DNA of 64,000 nt from Actinokineospora auranticolor (GCF_002934265.1 NZ_PTIX01000007.1:124001-188000), one strand, 5' to 3'; shown: positions 7,483 through 16,028, numbered from the stretch's first letter. The notes: generated from the letters alone by a model not told the origin. Made by a program: numbers and translations.

Positions 7483-8679
7483 TCACCGCGGCGCGGTCGC
7501 GCCGAACCTCGGGGTCGCGCCGCGCAGCACGGTCCAGGCGGGCGGGCTGTTCCGCCAACACGAGACGACCCGTCTGTTGGCCGACAGGCGGTACACCCGG
7601 TCGTCCGCCACCGCGAGTTCCGCCGCCGGGTCGCCGATTCGGGTCCACGCGTCCGGGGCGCCGTCGTAGTGGTACACCGCGCTGTCTTGCATGTTCAGTG
7701 CGAAGAGGCCCGCGCCGCCGGCGTGGATGGTCTTGGCCGGTCCGCCTATCCAGCGCCAGGATTCTTCCGCCCACTCCCAAACCATCCCGTCGCCGGACCG
7801 CCGGTAGACGCGTTCACGTCCGACCGCGTAAGAGTCGTCGGGATCCCCTGGTGGGCCAAGAACCGTCCACGCGCCGGGGGTGCCCTCGTATCGCGACAGG
7901 CGTCCTTCTTCATCCACCGAGTACAGGCCCGCGCCGCCCGCGTACAACTTCGCCGCCGGGCCGCCGATGATCGTCCACGCCGCCGTCGTCGGCGCCCACT
8001 GCCACACCATGTCCCGTTCGGGCGATAACCGGTACAGGTACACATCGCTCACGGCCAAGTCGGACGCGCGTTCCCCCACCACCACCCAGTCGCCCGGGTG
8101 CCCTCCATACCGGAGGATCCGCCCACTGGACGGTTCCGTCGCGAACACCCCCGCGCCACCGGCCAACAACGACTCTTTGGGACCCCCGACCGTCACCCAA
8201 CTACCGTTGCCCTCGTCCCACCACAACACCGCGCGCCGGTCGGCGGACATCGCGAAGAGTCCCGTGGGAGCGTTTTCAACCCCCTCCGACGGCGCGGACG
8301 CGCTTACGGCCATTGCGCACGCGATCAGCGTCAACCCGACCGCTGCGACACCCCACCGCCGCGGATGCGCTTCCGGCTGCCTCTTAGGCGTTTCGCTCCG
8401 CACGGACTCGGCGCGTACCGCGGACGCTTCCGCGCGGTCGTAGAGCTGCCTTGCCTGCGACAGCGCGATCATCCGGTACATCCTGTCCGGCGTCCGATCG
8501 ACCACTACGCGCTCCAGCAGGTGCCACGGCACTATCCGCGTACCCGCCCGGTATTGCGTCCACAACGCCCGCGTCGTGTCGTAGCGGCTCACCAGATCGC
8601 GCACGGGCACGTCGGCCGTCAACGCGCGCAGGTAACCGGCCAGCTCATCGATCTCCGAGGTCGCCCCGGTTCCGCCCAT
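7483..8679 (-). CDS. transmembrane protein with tectonin-like repeats
   Basis: About 398 residues in three parts. Residues 1-90 are a cytoplasmic helical domain (LAGYLRALTADVPVRDLVSRY, then DTTRALWTQYRAGTRIVPW), similar to the actinobacterial helix-turn-helix-like domains that precede membrane-anchored sensors. A single membrane segment follows at about 105-120 (VAAVGLTLIACAMAV). The extracytoplasmic part has at least five repeats of about 45-50 residues, each with a GGP-x-LLAGGAGVFA-type core and a W-x-x(V/I)G turn, the pattern of tectonin/fucolectin-like beta-propellers that bind glycans. ATG 8679 is preferred over TTG 8691. No enzyme motif is seen. Confidence 0.75.
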   Translation of the reverse strand: MGGTGATSEIDELAGYLRALTADVPVRDLVSRYDTTRALWTQYRAGTRIVPWHLLERVVVDRTPDRMYRMIALSQARQLYDRAEASAVRAESVRSETPKRQPEAHPRRWGVAAVGLTLIACAMAVSASAPSEGVENAPTGLFAMSADRRAVLWWDEGNGSWVTVGGPKESLLAGGAGVFATEPSSGRILRYGGHPGDWVVVGERASDLAVSDVYLYRLSPERDMVWQWAPTTAAWTIIGGPAAKLYAGGAGLYSVDEEGRLSRYEGTPGAWTVLGPPGDPDDSYAVGRERVYRRSGDGMVWEWAEESWRWIGGPAKTIHAGGAGLFALNMQDSAVYHYDGAPDAWTRIGDPAAELAVADDRVYRLSANRRVVSCWRNSPPAWTVLRGATPRFGATAPR

Positions 8680-8819
8680 GCGTCGCCCCAACTCGTCCCG
8701 CGCCAGCCCTGGTCCGGTCCCGCCGGAACATCGGCAAAGTCAACGCGGACACCGAAAAGCAACATTGTCACCACTCGAGCGGAAGGGAAAGCTTCCGCAC
8801 GCGCGGTCCACCGAATGTC

Positions 8820-9383
8820 CTAGGGCTGGACCAGTTCCAAGTCCAGTGCGCCGGTCAACCTGACCTCTCGCAACGGTGCGCCGCCCGCGTCCAGGGTCCG
8901 CACGACACCGTCCGGCTCCCACCCGGCGCGGCGGAAGAAACCGGTGAGCGAAACGTTGCGCTCGGGCACCCAGCAGATGCCACGCGTCAACCCGGCTTCG
9001 CGCAACGTGCGGCCCGTGGCGGCCAAGAGGCGTCCACCGTGGCCGCGGCGGCCCCAGCGGGGCTCGACGAGCAACGTACCGATGAGCGCGACCGTCGCCG
9101 CGTCCTCGACCGGGGTGTCGTTGGCCGCGGCGGACTCCGACTCGGGCGACGGCCCGGCGACGCAGAAGCCGACGGTCCACGCGCCCTCGGTCGCGACGAA
9201 CACCGAGGCGGGGCCCTGGGCGATGACCTGGGCCCACTCCTGGGCCGCCGCGCGCTCGTCGAGGCCCGCGAGCACGTCCGGTGGCAGCAGCGCCTCGAAG
9301 GCGGTCTGCCAGGTCAGAACCTGGAGGCGGGCGATCTCGGGGACATCGTCCGGGCGGGCGGGGCGCACCGCGGCGTCGGCCAT
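8820..9383 (-). CDS. GNAT-family N-acetyltransferase
   Basis: A 187-residue GNAT domain. The N-terminal strand-helix (VRPARPDDVPEIARLQVLTWQ) is followed by the acetyl-CoA-binding motif A (LLVEPRWGRRGHGGRLLAAT) and the motif B region (ICWVPERNVSLTGFFRRAGWE). Such enzymes transfer acetyl from acetyl-CoA to an amine; the acceptor is unknown. A TAGGTT box ends 6 nt before the ATG, so the transcript is probably leaderless. It is divergent from the EamA transporter with 60 nt between the starts. Confidence 0.88.
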   Translation of the reverse strand: MADAAVRPARPDDVPEIARLQVLTWQTAFEALLPPDVLAGLDERAAAQEWAQVIAQGPASVFVATEGAWTVGFCVAGPSPESESAAANDTPVEDAATVALIGTLLVEPRWGRRGHGGRLLAATGRTLREAGLTRGICWVPERNVSLTGFFRRAGWEPDGVVRTLDAGGAPLREVRLTGALDLELVQP

Positions 9384-9443
9384 GGCGGCAACCTAGCAAA
9401 TAACCGCTTACATCCTGACGGTGGTTCGTGGCACGGTGCGGGC

Positions 9444-10379
9444 ATGTCCAAGACTTGGCTTCCGTGGGCGGCGCTGGGCGTCGTGTACACGGTGTGGGGG
9501 TCTACGTACCTGGCCGTGCGGTTCACGGTGGAGACGATGCCGCCGATGCTGTCGAGCGGGTCCCGGTTCCTGGTGGCGGGGGTGGTGCTCACCGCGGGTG
9601 TGCTCGTCTTCGCCGGGCGGAGCGCGCTGCGGATGACCTGGGCGCAGTTCGGCACGTCGGCGCTGGCGGGGCTGCTGCTGCCCGCGTGGGGCAATGGACT
9701 GGTGGTGATCGCGGAGCGGCACGTCGCCTCGGGCCTCGCCGCGCTGCTGGTGGCCTGTATGCCGATTTACGTTGTCGTACTGCGGTTCGTGCTGGGGGAG
9801 AAGCCGCCACGGGTGACCATTCTGGGGGTGGCGCTCGGTATCGGTGGATTGGCTGTCCTGTTGCTGGGTGGGCCTGTCGAGGGCGCGCACGGGTCGGCTT
9901 GGTACGGGCCGTGGCTGGTCGTAGTGGCCGCTTTGGGGTGGGCGGTGGGATCGGTGGCGAGTACGCGGTTGCCGGTACCCGCGAACCCCTTCGCGATGAC
10001 GGCTGTCGAGATGCTGGTCGGCGGATCGGCCCTACTCACGACCGGGTTCCTCACCGGAGAGCGGGCGCGGCTTTCCGACTACAGCGCCACGTCCTGGGGC
10101 GGGTGGCTCTACCTGGTGACATTCGGTTCTTTGCTCGCGTTCAGCTCTTACGTCTACATCCTCGGGAAGCTGCCCGTGTCCACGGCGGCCACCTACGCGT
10201 ACGTGAACCCGGTTATCGCGGTCCTGCTCGGCGTGGTGTTCGCCAACGAGGTGTTCGGGGCGTGGCAGTGGGCCGGTGGCGCGATCGTCCTGGCGGCCGT
10301 CGTGCTGGTGGTCAGGGCCGAGCGGTCGTCAGTGTCGGTGGGGTCTGGGACGATCGCTGAGCCCGTTCCCAGCAGGTAG
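9444..10379 (+). CDS. EamA/DMT-family exporter
   Basis: A 311-residue drug/metabolite transporter with about ten membrane segments in two EamA repeats. The first opens WAALGVVYTVWGSTYLAVRF; the second contains FGSLLAFSSYVYILGKLPVS and AYVNPVIAVLLGVVFANE, the proline-containing helix typical of the family. These proteins usually export amino acids or small metabolites; the substrate cannot be told. ATG 9444 matches the usual short N-terminus. The YcaQ-like gene starts 9 nt after its stop, suggesting co-transcription. Confidence 0.9.
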   Translation: MSKTWLPWAALGVVYTVWGSTYLAVRFTVETMPPMLSSGSRFLVAGVVLTAGVLVFAGRSALRMTWAQFGTSALAGLLLPAWGNGLVVIAERHVASGLAALLVACMPIYVVVLRFVLGEKPPRVTILGVALGIGGLAVLLLGGPVEGAHGSAWYGPWLVVVAALGWAVGSVASTRLPVPANPFAMTAVEMLVGGSALLTTGFLTGERARLSDYSATSWGGWLYLVTFGSLLAFSSYVYILGKLPVSTAATYAYVNPVIAVLLGVVFANEVFGAWQWAGGAIVLAAVVLVVRAERSSVSVGSGTIAEPVPSR

Positions 10380-10388
10380 GACTCACTC

Positions 10389-11606
10389 GTGGAAACACTC
10401 ACCCCGGCCGCCGCCCGGCGGACCGCCCTGGCCGCCCAGGGCTTCGCCACCTCCCGACCGTCGGGGGTCGTCGACCGACGCCACCTCCGGCAGGTGCTGT
10501 CGCGGGTGCAGCTGCTGCAACTCGACTCGGTGAACGTGGCGGTCCGTGCGCACTACATGCCCTTATTCGCCCGACTGGGGTCCTACGACCAGGCGTTGGT
10601 CGACGACGCGGCCTGGTCGCACTCGGCGCGCCGCCCCCGGTTGCTGGCCGAGTTCTGGGCGCACGAGGCGAGCCTGGTGCCGGTCGAGGACTGGCCGCTG
10701 TTCCGCTGGCGGATGGCCCGGTACGAGACGCGGTGGGCGCGGCACATCGAGCGGATCTCCGCCGGGGCGCCGGGGCTGGTCGACGACGTCCTGGCCGCGG
10801 TCAAGGAACTGGGCCCGATCGGCGCGGGGGCGCTGGAGACCGCCTTGGGCGGTGCCCAGCCGAAGGCCAAGGGCGGGTGGTGGAACCGGTCGGACGTGAA
10901 GCACGTGTGCGAGTGGCTCTTCGGCACCGGCCGGTTGACCACGGGTACGCGCAAGGGCTTCCAGCGGCTCTACGACCTGCCGGAACGGGTCATCCCGGCG
11001 TCGGTCTACGCGGCCCCGCCGGTCGATGACGACGAGGCCGCCCGCCAACTCACCCTCCGCGCCGCGACCGCGCACGGCGTGGCCACGGAGAAGGACCTGC
11101 GCGACTACTACCGGCTCGAACCGGCCCGTTCGCAGCGGGCTGTCGCCGAGCTCGTCGAGGCCGGTTCGCTGGAACCGGTGATCGTCCCCGGCTGGCGTCA
11201 CCAGGCCTACCGGCACGTGGACGCCCGCACCCCGCGCACCGTCCGAGGCCGCGCGTTGCTGTGCCCGTTCGACCCCCTCATCTGGGAACGAGACCGAACC
11301 GAACGCCTCTTCGACTTCCACTACCGAATCGAAATCTACGTCCCCGAACCCAAACGCGTGTACGGCTACTACGTCTTCCCGTTCCTGCTGGACGGCGAAC
11401 TCGTCGCCCGCGTCGACCTCAAGGCGGACCGCGCAACCAGCACCCTGCGCGCCCAGGGCACCTTTCTCGAACCAGGCAAGGACGCGGGCCGGGTGGCCCA
11501 CGAACTAGCCGAAGAACTCCACACCATGGCCGACTGGCTACAGCTGGAGAACATCGCCGCCCACCCCAACGGCAACCTCTCCGCCAACCTCGCCACCGCC
11601 CTCTAA
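10389..11606 (+). CDS. YcaQ/AlkZ-family DNA glycosylase (winged helix)
   Basis: A 405-residue HTH_42-family protein. Members unhook DNA interstrand crosslinks or bulky alkyl adducts by base excision. The catalytic signature is QLD at residues 44-46 (VQLLQLDSVNV), the Q-phi-D form I associate with the YcaQ-like branch, whereas the AlkZ self-resistance branch has Q-phi-Q. Further family blocks are AEFWAHEASLVP, the winged-helix LRAATAHGVATEKDLRDYYRL and LCPFDPLIWERDRTERLF. One codon is the rare TTA (MPLF, near residue 58). GTG 10389 follows the exporter closely, so transport and DNA repair may be co-expressed. Confidence 0.85.
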   Translation: METLTPAAARRTALAAQGFATSRPSGVVDRRHLRQVLSRVQLLQLDSVNVAVRAHYMPLFARLGSYDQALVDDAAWSHSARRPRLLAEFWAHEASLVPVEDWPLFRWRMARYETRWARHIERISAGAPGLVDDVLAAVKELGPIGAGALETALGGAQPKAKGGWWNRSDVKHVCEWLFGTGRLTTGTRKGFQRLYDLPERVIPASVYAAPPVDDDEAARQLTLRAATAHGVATEKDLRDYYRLEPARSQRAVAELVEAGSLEPVIVPGWRHQAYRHVDARTPRTVRGRALLCPFDPLIWERDRTERLFDFHYRIEIYVPEPKRVYGYYVFPFLLDGELVARVDLKADRATSTLRAQGTFLEPGKDAGRVAHELAEELHTMADWLQLENIAAHPNGNLSANLATAL

Positions 11607-11959
11607 CGCCCCACCTCCACGCTTTTTCAAGATCGCCAACCGCCCCCGACACAGGGCCCCGCCCATCCGGGGGCAGGCCCCGCCTTGAGCCTATTGCGGC
11701 TGGTCAGAGAGGCGAAAGAGGCTTACGGGAGCTGTGGACGGCTCAGCGCCATGTGGATAACCCGGGCGGAGGGCGATTTTCGGTGGCGGGGCGGCCCGGC
11801 GAGAGACGGCGACGGGCAGTGGCGCGGCGGAAGGTAGGACCGGAAAGGCCGCGCTGTCCGAGGTCCGACCGCGGCAGCTTGGTGCGCGGCGACCGAGGAG
11901 CGCGCCGAGGAGCGCGGCGCAACCGGTCAGTGCGGTCCGCTTGGTGGTGCGCCACCCCT
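11607..11959. other. gene-free stretch between convergent genes
   Basis: 353 nt without a gene. At 11624-11637 and 11667-11680 it shares two exact 14-nt blocks with the palindromic element at 40218-40358 (one in inverse orientation), so it may be a relative of that element. No perfect hairpin with a T-tract is seen here. Confidence 0.55.
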
Positions 11960-12982
11960 CTAGCGGCGGCGGCGCAGGGCGGGGTCGAGGAGGGACGGCG
12001 GGGTGTCGTGCTTCTCTTCCGGCGCGAGGTCCGTCCCCGGCGGCACGATCGCGTCGATCGCGTCGAGGACATCCGGCGTCAGCACCGTGTCCGCCGCCGC
12101 CAGGTGGGAGCGCAGGTGGTCCAGGGTCCGGGGGCCGATGATCGCGCTGGTCACCGCCGGGTGGGCGGTCACGAAACCGAGCGCCAGCTGGATCAGCGTC
12201 AGCCCCGCCTCCGCCGCCACCGGAACCAGCCGCTCGACCGCGGCCAGGCGGGCGCGGTTGTTGGGCTTCTCCAGGTCGAAGCGGGCGGGCATGAAGCTCG
12301 ACCGGTTGGTGGTGATCTCCCGCCCCGCGCGCACCGCGCCGGTGAGCCAGCCCGACGCCAGGGGGCTCCAGATCAGCGTCCCCATCCCGTAGGACTCGGT
12401 CACCGGCAGCACGTGCGCCTCGACCGCCCGTTGCAGGATCGAGTACCCGGGCTGTTCGGTCGTGTACCGACCCAGGCCGTGCTCCCGAGCCGCCCACTGG
12501 GCCTCGACGATCCGGTGCGCGGGGAAGGTCGACGAGCCGAAGTAGCGGATCTTGCCCGCGCGGCGGAGGTCGGTGAGGGTGGAGAGGGTTTCCTCGTCGC
12601 TGGTGGTGGGGTCCCAGCGGTGGGTTTGGTACAGGTCGACGTGGTCGACGCCGAGGCGGCGGAGGCTGTTGTCCAGCGCGGTGACCAGCCAGCGCCGGGA
12701 GCCGCCGCGGTGGTCGGGGTTCTCGCCGATCGGCAGGCCCGCCTTGGTGGCCAGCACGACGTCGTCCCGGCGGCCCGCGATCGCCTTGCCGACCAGTTCC
12801 TCCGACTCGCCCGCCCCGTAGGCGTCGGCGGTGTCGATGACGTTGACCCCCGCCTCGAGCGCGGCGTCGACGATGGCGGTGGCCTCGTCCTGGGTGGTGC
12901 GGCCGACACGGCCGAAGTTCATCGCGCCCAGCGCGAGCGTGCTGACGCGCACCCCCGTGCGGCCCAACGTGCGGTACTGCAT
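11960..12982 (-). CDS. aldo/keto reductase
   Basis: A 340-residue NADPH-dependent aldo/keto reductase of the AKR12/13 (YajO/Tas-like) type. The catalytic tetrad is visible: Asp in IDTADAYG, the Tyr of that motif, Lys in VLATKAGLP and His in YQTHRWDP. The cofactor-binding end contains FVTAHPAVTSAIIGPRTLDHL. It probably reduces carbonyls, but the substrate is unknown. ATG 12982 has a perfect AGGAGG upstream. It is divergent from a TetR gene across a palindrome-rich 81-nt region and is probably that repressor's target. Confidence 0.92.
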   Translation of the reverse strand: MQYRTLGRTGVRVSTLALGAMNFGRVGRTTQDEATAIVDAALEAGVNVIDTADAYGAGESEELVGKAIAGRRDDVVLATKAGLPIGENPDHRGGSRRWLVTALDNSLRRLGVDHVDLYQTHRWDPTTSDEETLSTLTDLRRAGKIRYFGSSTFPAHRIVEAQWAAREHGLGRYTTEQPGYSILQRAVEAHVLPVTESYGMGTLIWSPLASGWLTGAVRAGREITTNRSSFMPARFDLEKPNNRARLAAVERLVPVAAEAGLTLIQLALGFVTAHPAVTSAIIGPRTLDHLRSHLAAADTVLTPDVLDAIDAIVPPGTDLAPEEKHDTPPSLLDPALRRRR

Positions 12983-13005
12983 GGCCCCTCCTGGCATGAT
13001 GGTGA

Positions 13006-13047
13006 AGCGGAACGTTGCTCCGCTAACGATACGGAACACGGTTCCGT
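13006..13047. promoter_or_regulatory. two operator-like palindromes between akr and tetR
   Basis: AGCGGA-N7-TCCGCT (13006-13024) and the perfect ACGGAAC-ACG-GTTCCGT (13031-13047) both contain CGGAAC. They lie in the divergent intergenic region beside a TAACGAT box. They are good candidates for TetR binding sites that would control both genes. Confidence 0.65.
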
Positions 13048-13063
13048 TTGTCGAGGAGGGTCG

Positions 13064-13648
13064 ATGGGCGACAAGGCCAAGCGGGCGGACGCCCGGCGCA
13101 ACGAGGAGGCGCTGTTGGCTGCCGCCGCCGCGGTCTTCGTGACCTCGGGGGTGGACGCGCCGGTGCGCGACATCGCCGCGCGGGCCGGGGTCGGCGTGGG
13201 CACGATCTACCGGCACTTCCCGACCCGGGCGGAGCTGGTCATCGCGGTCTACCGGCACCAGGTCGACGCGTGCGCCGAGGCGGGACCGACGCTGCTCGCC
13301 GACTGCGCGACCCCGCGCGAGGCGCTCACGCGGTGGATCGACCTGTTCGTCGACTTCCTGGTCACCAAACACGGCCTGCGCTCGGACAACGCCGCCCTGC
13401 ACACCTACTTCATCGACCGCCTGGTCCCGGCGTGCGCGGACCTGCTCGCCGCCGCCGGCATCGCCCCGGACGTCACGGCGTACGAACTCATGCGCGGCAT
13501 CGGCAACCTCTGCGTCGACGCGGCCCCCGGGTACAACCCCAGGAACCTGGTCGCACTGCTGATCGCGGGTCTGCCGGAAACCGAGCCGGAAACCGAGCCG
13601 GAAACCGAAAGCGGTCCGCGACCGGGGTCGCGGACCGCTGCCGGCTAG
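13064..13648 (+). CDS. TetR-family repressor
   Basis: A 194-residue TetR regulator. The N-terminal helix-turn-helix (AAAAVFVTSGVDAPVRDIAAR, then AGVGVGTIYRHFPTRAEL) is canonical and the rest is a helical ligand-binding domain with a TetR_C-type tail. ATG 13064 follows GAGGAGGG. The C-terminus is odd: three copies of PETE are followed by SGPRPGSRTAAG, and these last codons form a perfect 14-bp hairpin (13610-13639). The reading frame therefore runs into what looks like the gene's own terminator. It probably represses itself and the divergent aldo/keto reductase. Confidence 0.9.
   Translation: MGDKAKRADARRNEEALLAAAAAVFVTSGVDAPVRDIAARAGVGVGTIYRHFPTRAELVIAVYRHQVDACAEAGPTLLADCATPREALTRWIDLFVDFLVTKHGLRSDNAALHTYFIDRLVPACADLLAAAGIAPDVTAYELMRGIGNLCVDAAPGYNPRNLVALLIAGLPETEPETEPETESGPRPGSRTAAG
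13610..13639. terminator. perfect 14-bp inverted repeat inside the tetR 3' end
   Basis: AGCGGTCCGCGACC and its exact complement are separated by only GG. The hairpin lies just before the tetR stop and, on the other strand, just after the stop of the small acidic ORF, so it can serve both convergent genes. Confidence 0.7.
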
Positions 13649-13791
13649 TCCCTGCCGCGCACGATCGTCGGCTCGTACTCCTCGTCGTCCTCCGGCGTCG
13701 TCGGGGGCCAGGACGGGGCTCGGCCGCCGATCAGGTCGGGGTTGACGCGGGGCCGGGGGATCAGTCGCTCGAGTGTTTCGGTGTTGTCCAT
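13645..13791 (-). CDS. small acidic/proline-rich peptide next to ferritin-like gene
   Basis: A 48-residue frame on the minus strand, 55 nt downstream of the ferritin-like gene. It opens MDNTETLERLIPRPRVNPDL, continues IGGRAPSWPPTTPEDDEEYE and ends TIVRGRD. ATG 13791 is preferred because GAAGG lies 7 nt upstream; ATG 13809 would add MDEKAT. Codon third positions are GC-biased. Its stop overlaps the tetR stop on the other strand (shared CTAG). It has no known domain. The short length, helical N-terminus and Pro/acidic tail are compatible with a peptide substrate or a small partner of the enzyme, but this is only a guess. Confidence 0.55.
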   Translation of the reverse strand: MDNTETLERLIPRPRVNPDLIGGRAPSWPPTTPEDDEEYEPTIVRGRD

Positions 13792-13846
13792 CGTCGCCTT
13801 CTCGTCCATCTCGGGCGCGGGCCTCGCCGGATCCGCGCCCGGTCGG

Positions 13847-14926
13847 CTAGTCGCCCGCCCTCGGTGGCGGGGTCGTGTCGGCGCGGGTCAGCAGGAATTC
13901 CGGGCAGTAGTGCCACCCGCTGCCGTCGGGGAGGGGGATCTGCACGATCAGGCGTCCCCACTTGCGCAGCTCGGCCATGTGGCCGATCGCCGCGTCCACC
14001 ATGGTTTTGCGGGGCGCCGGGTCGTCGGTGCGCCACGCGAACTCCAGTTGGCTGAGCATGTCGCTGTACGAGTCGTTGAACGCGTCCAGCAACGCCGAGA
14101 CCGGTCGGCCCGTCGGGTCGTTCACCGGGTCGTTCGTCCAGCCGCCCGCGGGTACCTCCGCGGCGGCGTACACCGTCGGCAGCACGATCTGGTCGCCGGT
14201 GTAGGACCAGGTCCCGTCGTTGTCCTTGGACAGCGCGCGGCCGTGGTAGAGCTGGCGGAACGAGTAGTAGTGCGCCAGCCCGCCCTCCAGCGACCCCGGG
14301 CTCGCGGAGGTGCCCTCACCCTGTTCGGTGATCAGCTCCAGCGCCGCCTGGACCGCCGCCAGGTCGGGCAGCACGGTGATCCGGCTGCCCCGCTTGGCCA
14401 GCGGGTGCTCGATCTGCCGCGCGGTCGTCAGCGCGGGCTTCACCACGTCGAACGCCCGGCCGATCTTGCGGTAGAACGCGCCGATCGAGGTGTACGACTC
14501 GTCCAGCGAGGCCAGCGGCTCCTCCGGCTCCTCGATCGCGCTGTACATGTCCAGCGCGGCCCTGGTCAGCCCGGACAGCCGCACCTCCAGCTCCGGCCGC
14601 ACCCCGCCGGGCAGCGCGCCCGGGTACTGGGGGAGCGCGGCCGGGTCGGTCAGCCGGGGCGTGCCGCCGACCGCCGACAGCATGTTGCCGACCAGCCCGA
14701 AGTGCGCCATCTCGTCGAAGATGACCTCGAGGATGGTGCCGTGCACCAGCGCCGCGCGCGGCGGGTCCATGATCGACCACAGGCCGCAGGAGTAGGGCGG
14801 GATCGTCGCCAGTTCCAGGACCATCGCGTGCTGGAGCGCCTTGCGCAGCCACGCGACGTCGACGTCGGCGTCGGCGACGCCCATCAGCTCGACGATCGGC
14901 GCACCCGTACTGACGGTCGTGGTCAT
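13847..14926 (-). CDS. ferritin-like (iminophenyl-pyruvate dimer synthase-type) protein
   Basis: A 359-residue protein with the ferritin-like domain found in VioB/RebD-type iminophenyl-pyruvate dimer synthases. The signature is clear: LRKALQHAMVLELATIPPYS with Glu38 and then FDEMAHFGLVGNMLSAVGG with Glu72 and His75 as probable metal ligands. Residues from about 115 onwards form the helical remainder (YSAIEEPEEPLASLDESYTS). VioB and RebD themselves are larger and fuse this domain to another; here it is alone and the reaction is unknown. ATG 14926 follows CGGAGG. It is divergent from the intradiol dioxygenase and upstream of a small acidic ORF. Confidence 0.85.
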   Translation of the reverse strand: MTTTVSTGAPIVELMGVADADVDVAWLRKALQHAMVLELATIPPYSCGLWSIMDPPRAALVHGTILEVIFDEMAHFGLVGNMLSAVGGTPRLTDPAALPQYPGALPGGVRPELEVRLSGLTRAALDMYSAIEEPEEPLASLDESYTSIGAFYRKIGRAFDVVKPALTTARQIEHPLAKRGSRITVLPDLAAVQAALELITEQGEGTSASPGSLEGGLAHYYSFRQLYHGRALSKDNDGTWSYTGDQIVLPTVYAAAEVPAGGWTNDPVNDPTGRPVSALLDAFNDSYSDMLSQLEFAWRTDDPAPRKTMVDAAIGHMAELRKWGRLIVQIPLPDGSGWHYCPEFLLTRADTTPPPRAGD

Positions 14927-15090
14927 GGGACCTCCGCTGGAGTCTCCGCTGGTACCACCCAGCGTCGCAGGGACCCCGCCGGGCAGCCACGTCGGCGGCC
15001 CGATTCACGCGAACCGGTGACAATCCACAGCGGACCGACCGCGTCCACGTGGCGGACCGGTGCGCTGGTGGTGGTCAGTATGGTGTGTCC

Positions 15091-15942
15091 ATGGTGGACC
15101 GATTCGACGTGGACGCGGACGAGGGCAAGCGGGTCAGCAGGCGCACCCTGGTCCTCGGCGGGCTGACCCTCGCGGGGGTGCTCGCGGCCTGTGGCGACTC
15201 CTCGGACGCGGCGCCCGACGCGGCGGTGCCGTCGGTCGCGGCGGGCACGGACCCGGTGACCCTGCTGGCCGGCGCCGGGACGTGCGGCCTGTCGCCGACC
15301 ACGACCCAGGGGCCCTACTACTTCGACCCGGACAAGCTGCGCGGCGACGTCCGGGAGGACCGGCCCGGCACGCGGCTCGACCTGGCGTTGAAGGTGGTCG
15401 ACAGCGAGAGCTGCGGCCCGCTCAAGGACCTCGTCGTCGAGATCTGGCACTGCGACGCGAAGGGCCGCTACTCCGGCGCGGAGAAGCTGTCCGCCAGCGG
15501 TTTCGGCTCCATGGGCGGCTCGATGCCCAGCGGCATGCCCATGCCGACCGGGATGATGATGCCCGGGTCGTCGGGGGACATGGCGGACCTGACCCCGCAG
15601 GACGACACCCGCTACCTGCGCGGCGCCCAGGTCTCCGACGCGCAGGGCGTCGTCCGGTTCACCACCGTCTGGCCGGGCTGGTACACCGGCCGCACGGTGC
15701 ACATCCACGTCATGGTGCACGTGAACAACACCAAGGCGCTCGTCACGCAGTTGATGTTCGACGAGAAGCTCAACAACAAGGTCTTCGCCGTCGCGCCGTA
15801 CGCCTCCCACCTCGGCCGCGACACCACCAACGCCAAGGACACGATCTTCAAGAACGACATGCTCATGGGCGTCAAAGCCGCGGGCACCGGCTACATCGCG
15901 GCGAAGACCCTAGGCGTCGATGTGGACAAGAACGGCCGGTGA
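15091..15942 (+). CDS. Tat-exported lipoprotein, intradiol dioxygenase family
   Basis: 283 residues. SRRTLVLGGLTLAGVLAAC gives a twin-Arg signal (Arg17-Arg18) and a lipobox with Cys34, so the mature protein should be anchored outside the membrane. The body is an intradiol ring-cleavage dioxygenase: TTTQGPYYFD, EIWHCDAKGRYSG, then PGWYTGRTVHIHV. The four Fe(III) ligands appear intact as Tyr127, Tyr198, His204 and His206. Residues 139-164 are a Met/Gly/Pro-rich insertion with nine Met, unusual for the family. A TATGGT box ends 6 nt before the ATG, suggesting a leaderless mRNA. The substrate is probably an aromatic diol, outside the cytoplasm. Confidence 0.9.
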   Translation: MVDRFDVDADEGKRVSRRTLVLGGLTLAGVLAACGDSSDAAPDAAVPSVAAGTDPVTLLAGAGTCGLSPTTTQGPYYFDPDKLRGDVREDRPGTRLDLALKVVDSESCGPLKDLVVEIWHCDAKGRYSGAEKLSASGFGSMGGSMPSGMPMPTGMMMPGSSGDMADLTPQDDTRYLRGAQVSDAQGVVRFTTVWPGWYTGRTVHIHVMVHVNNTKALVTQLMFDEKLNNKVFAVAPYASHLGRDTTNAKDTIFKNDMLMGVKAAGTGYIAAKTLGVDVDKNGR

Positions 15943-16028
15943 CATCTCCTCCCGCCACCCACCCCCACATCCCCATCCGGCATCGTCCCCCGGTTGGCGG
16001 CCGGACGTCACCTTGGCGCTGTGACCGC

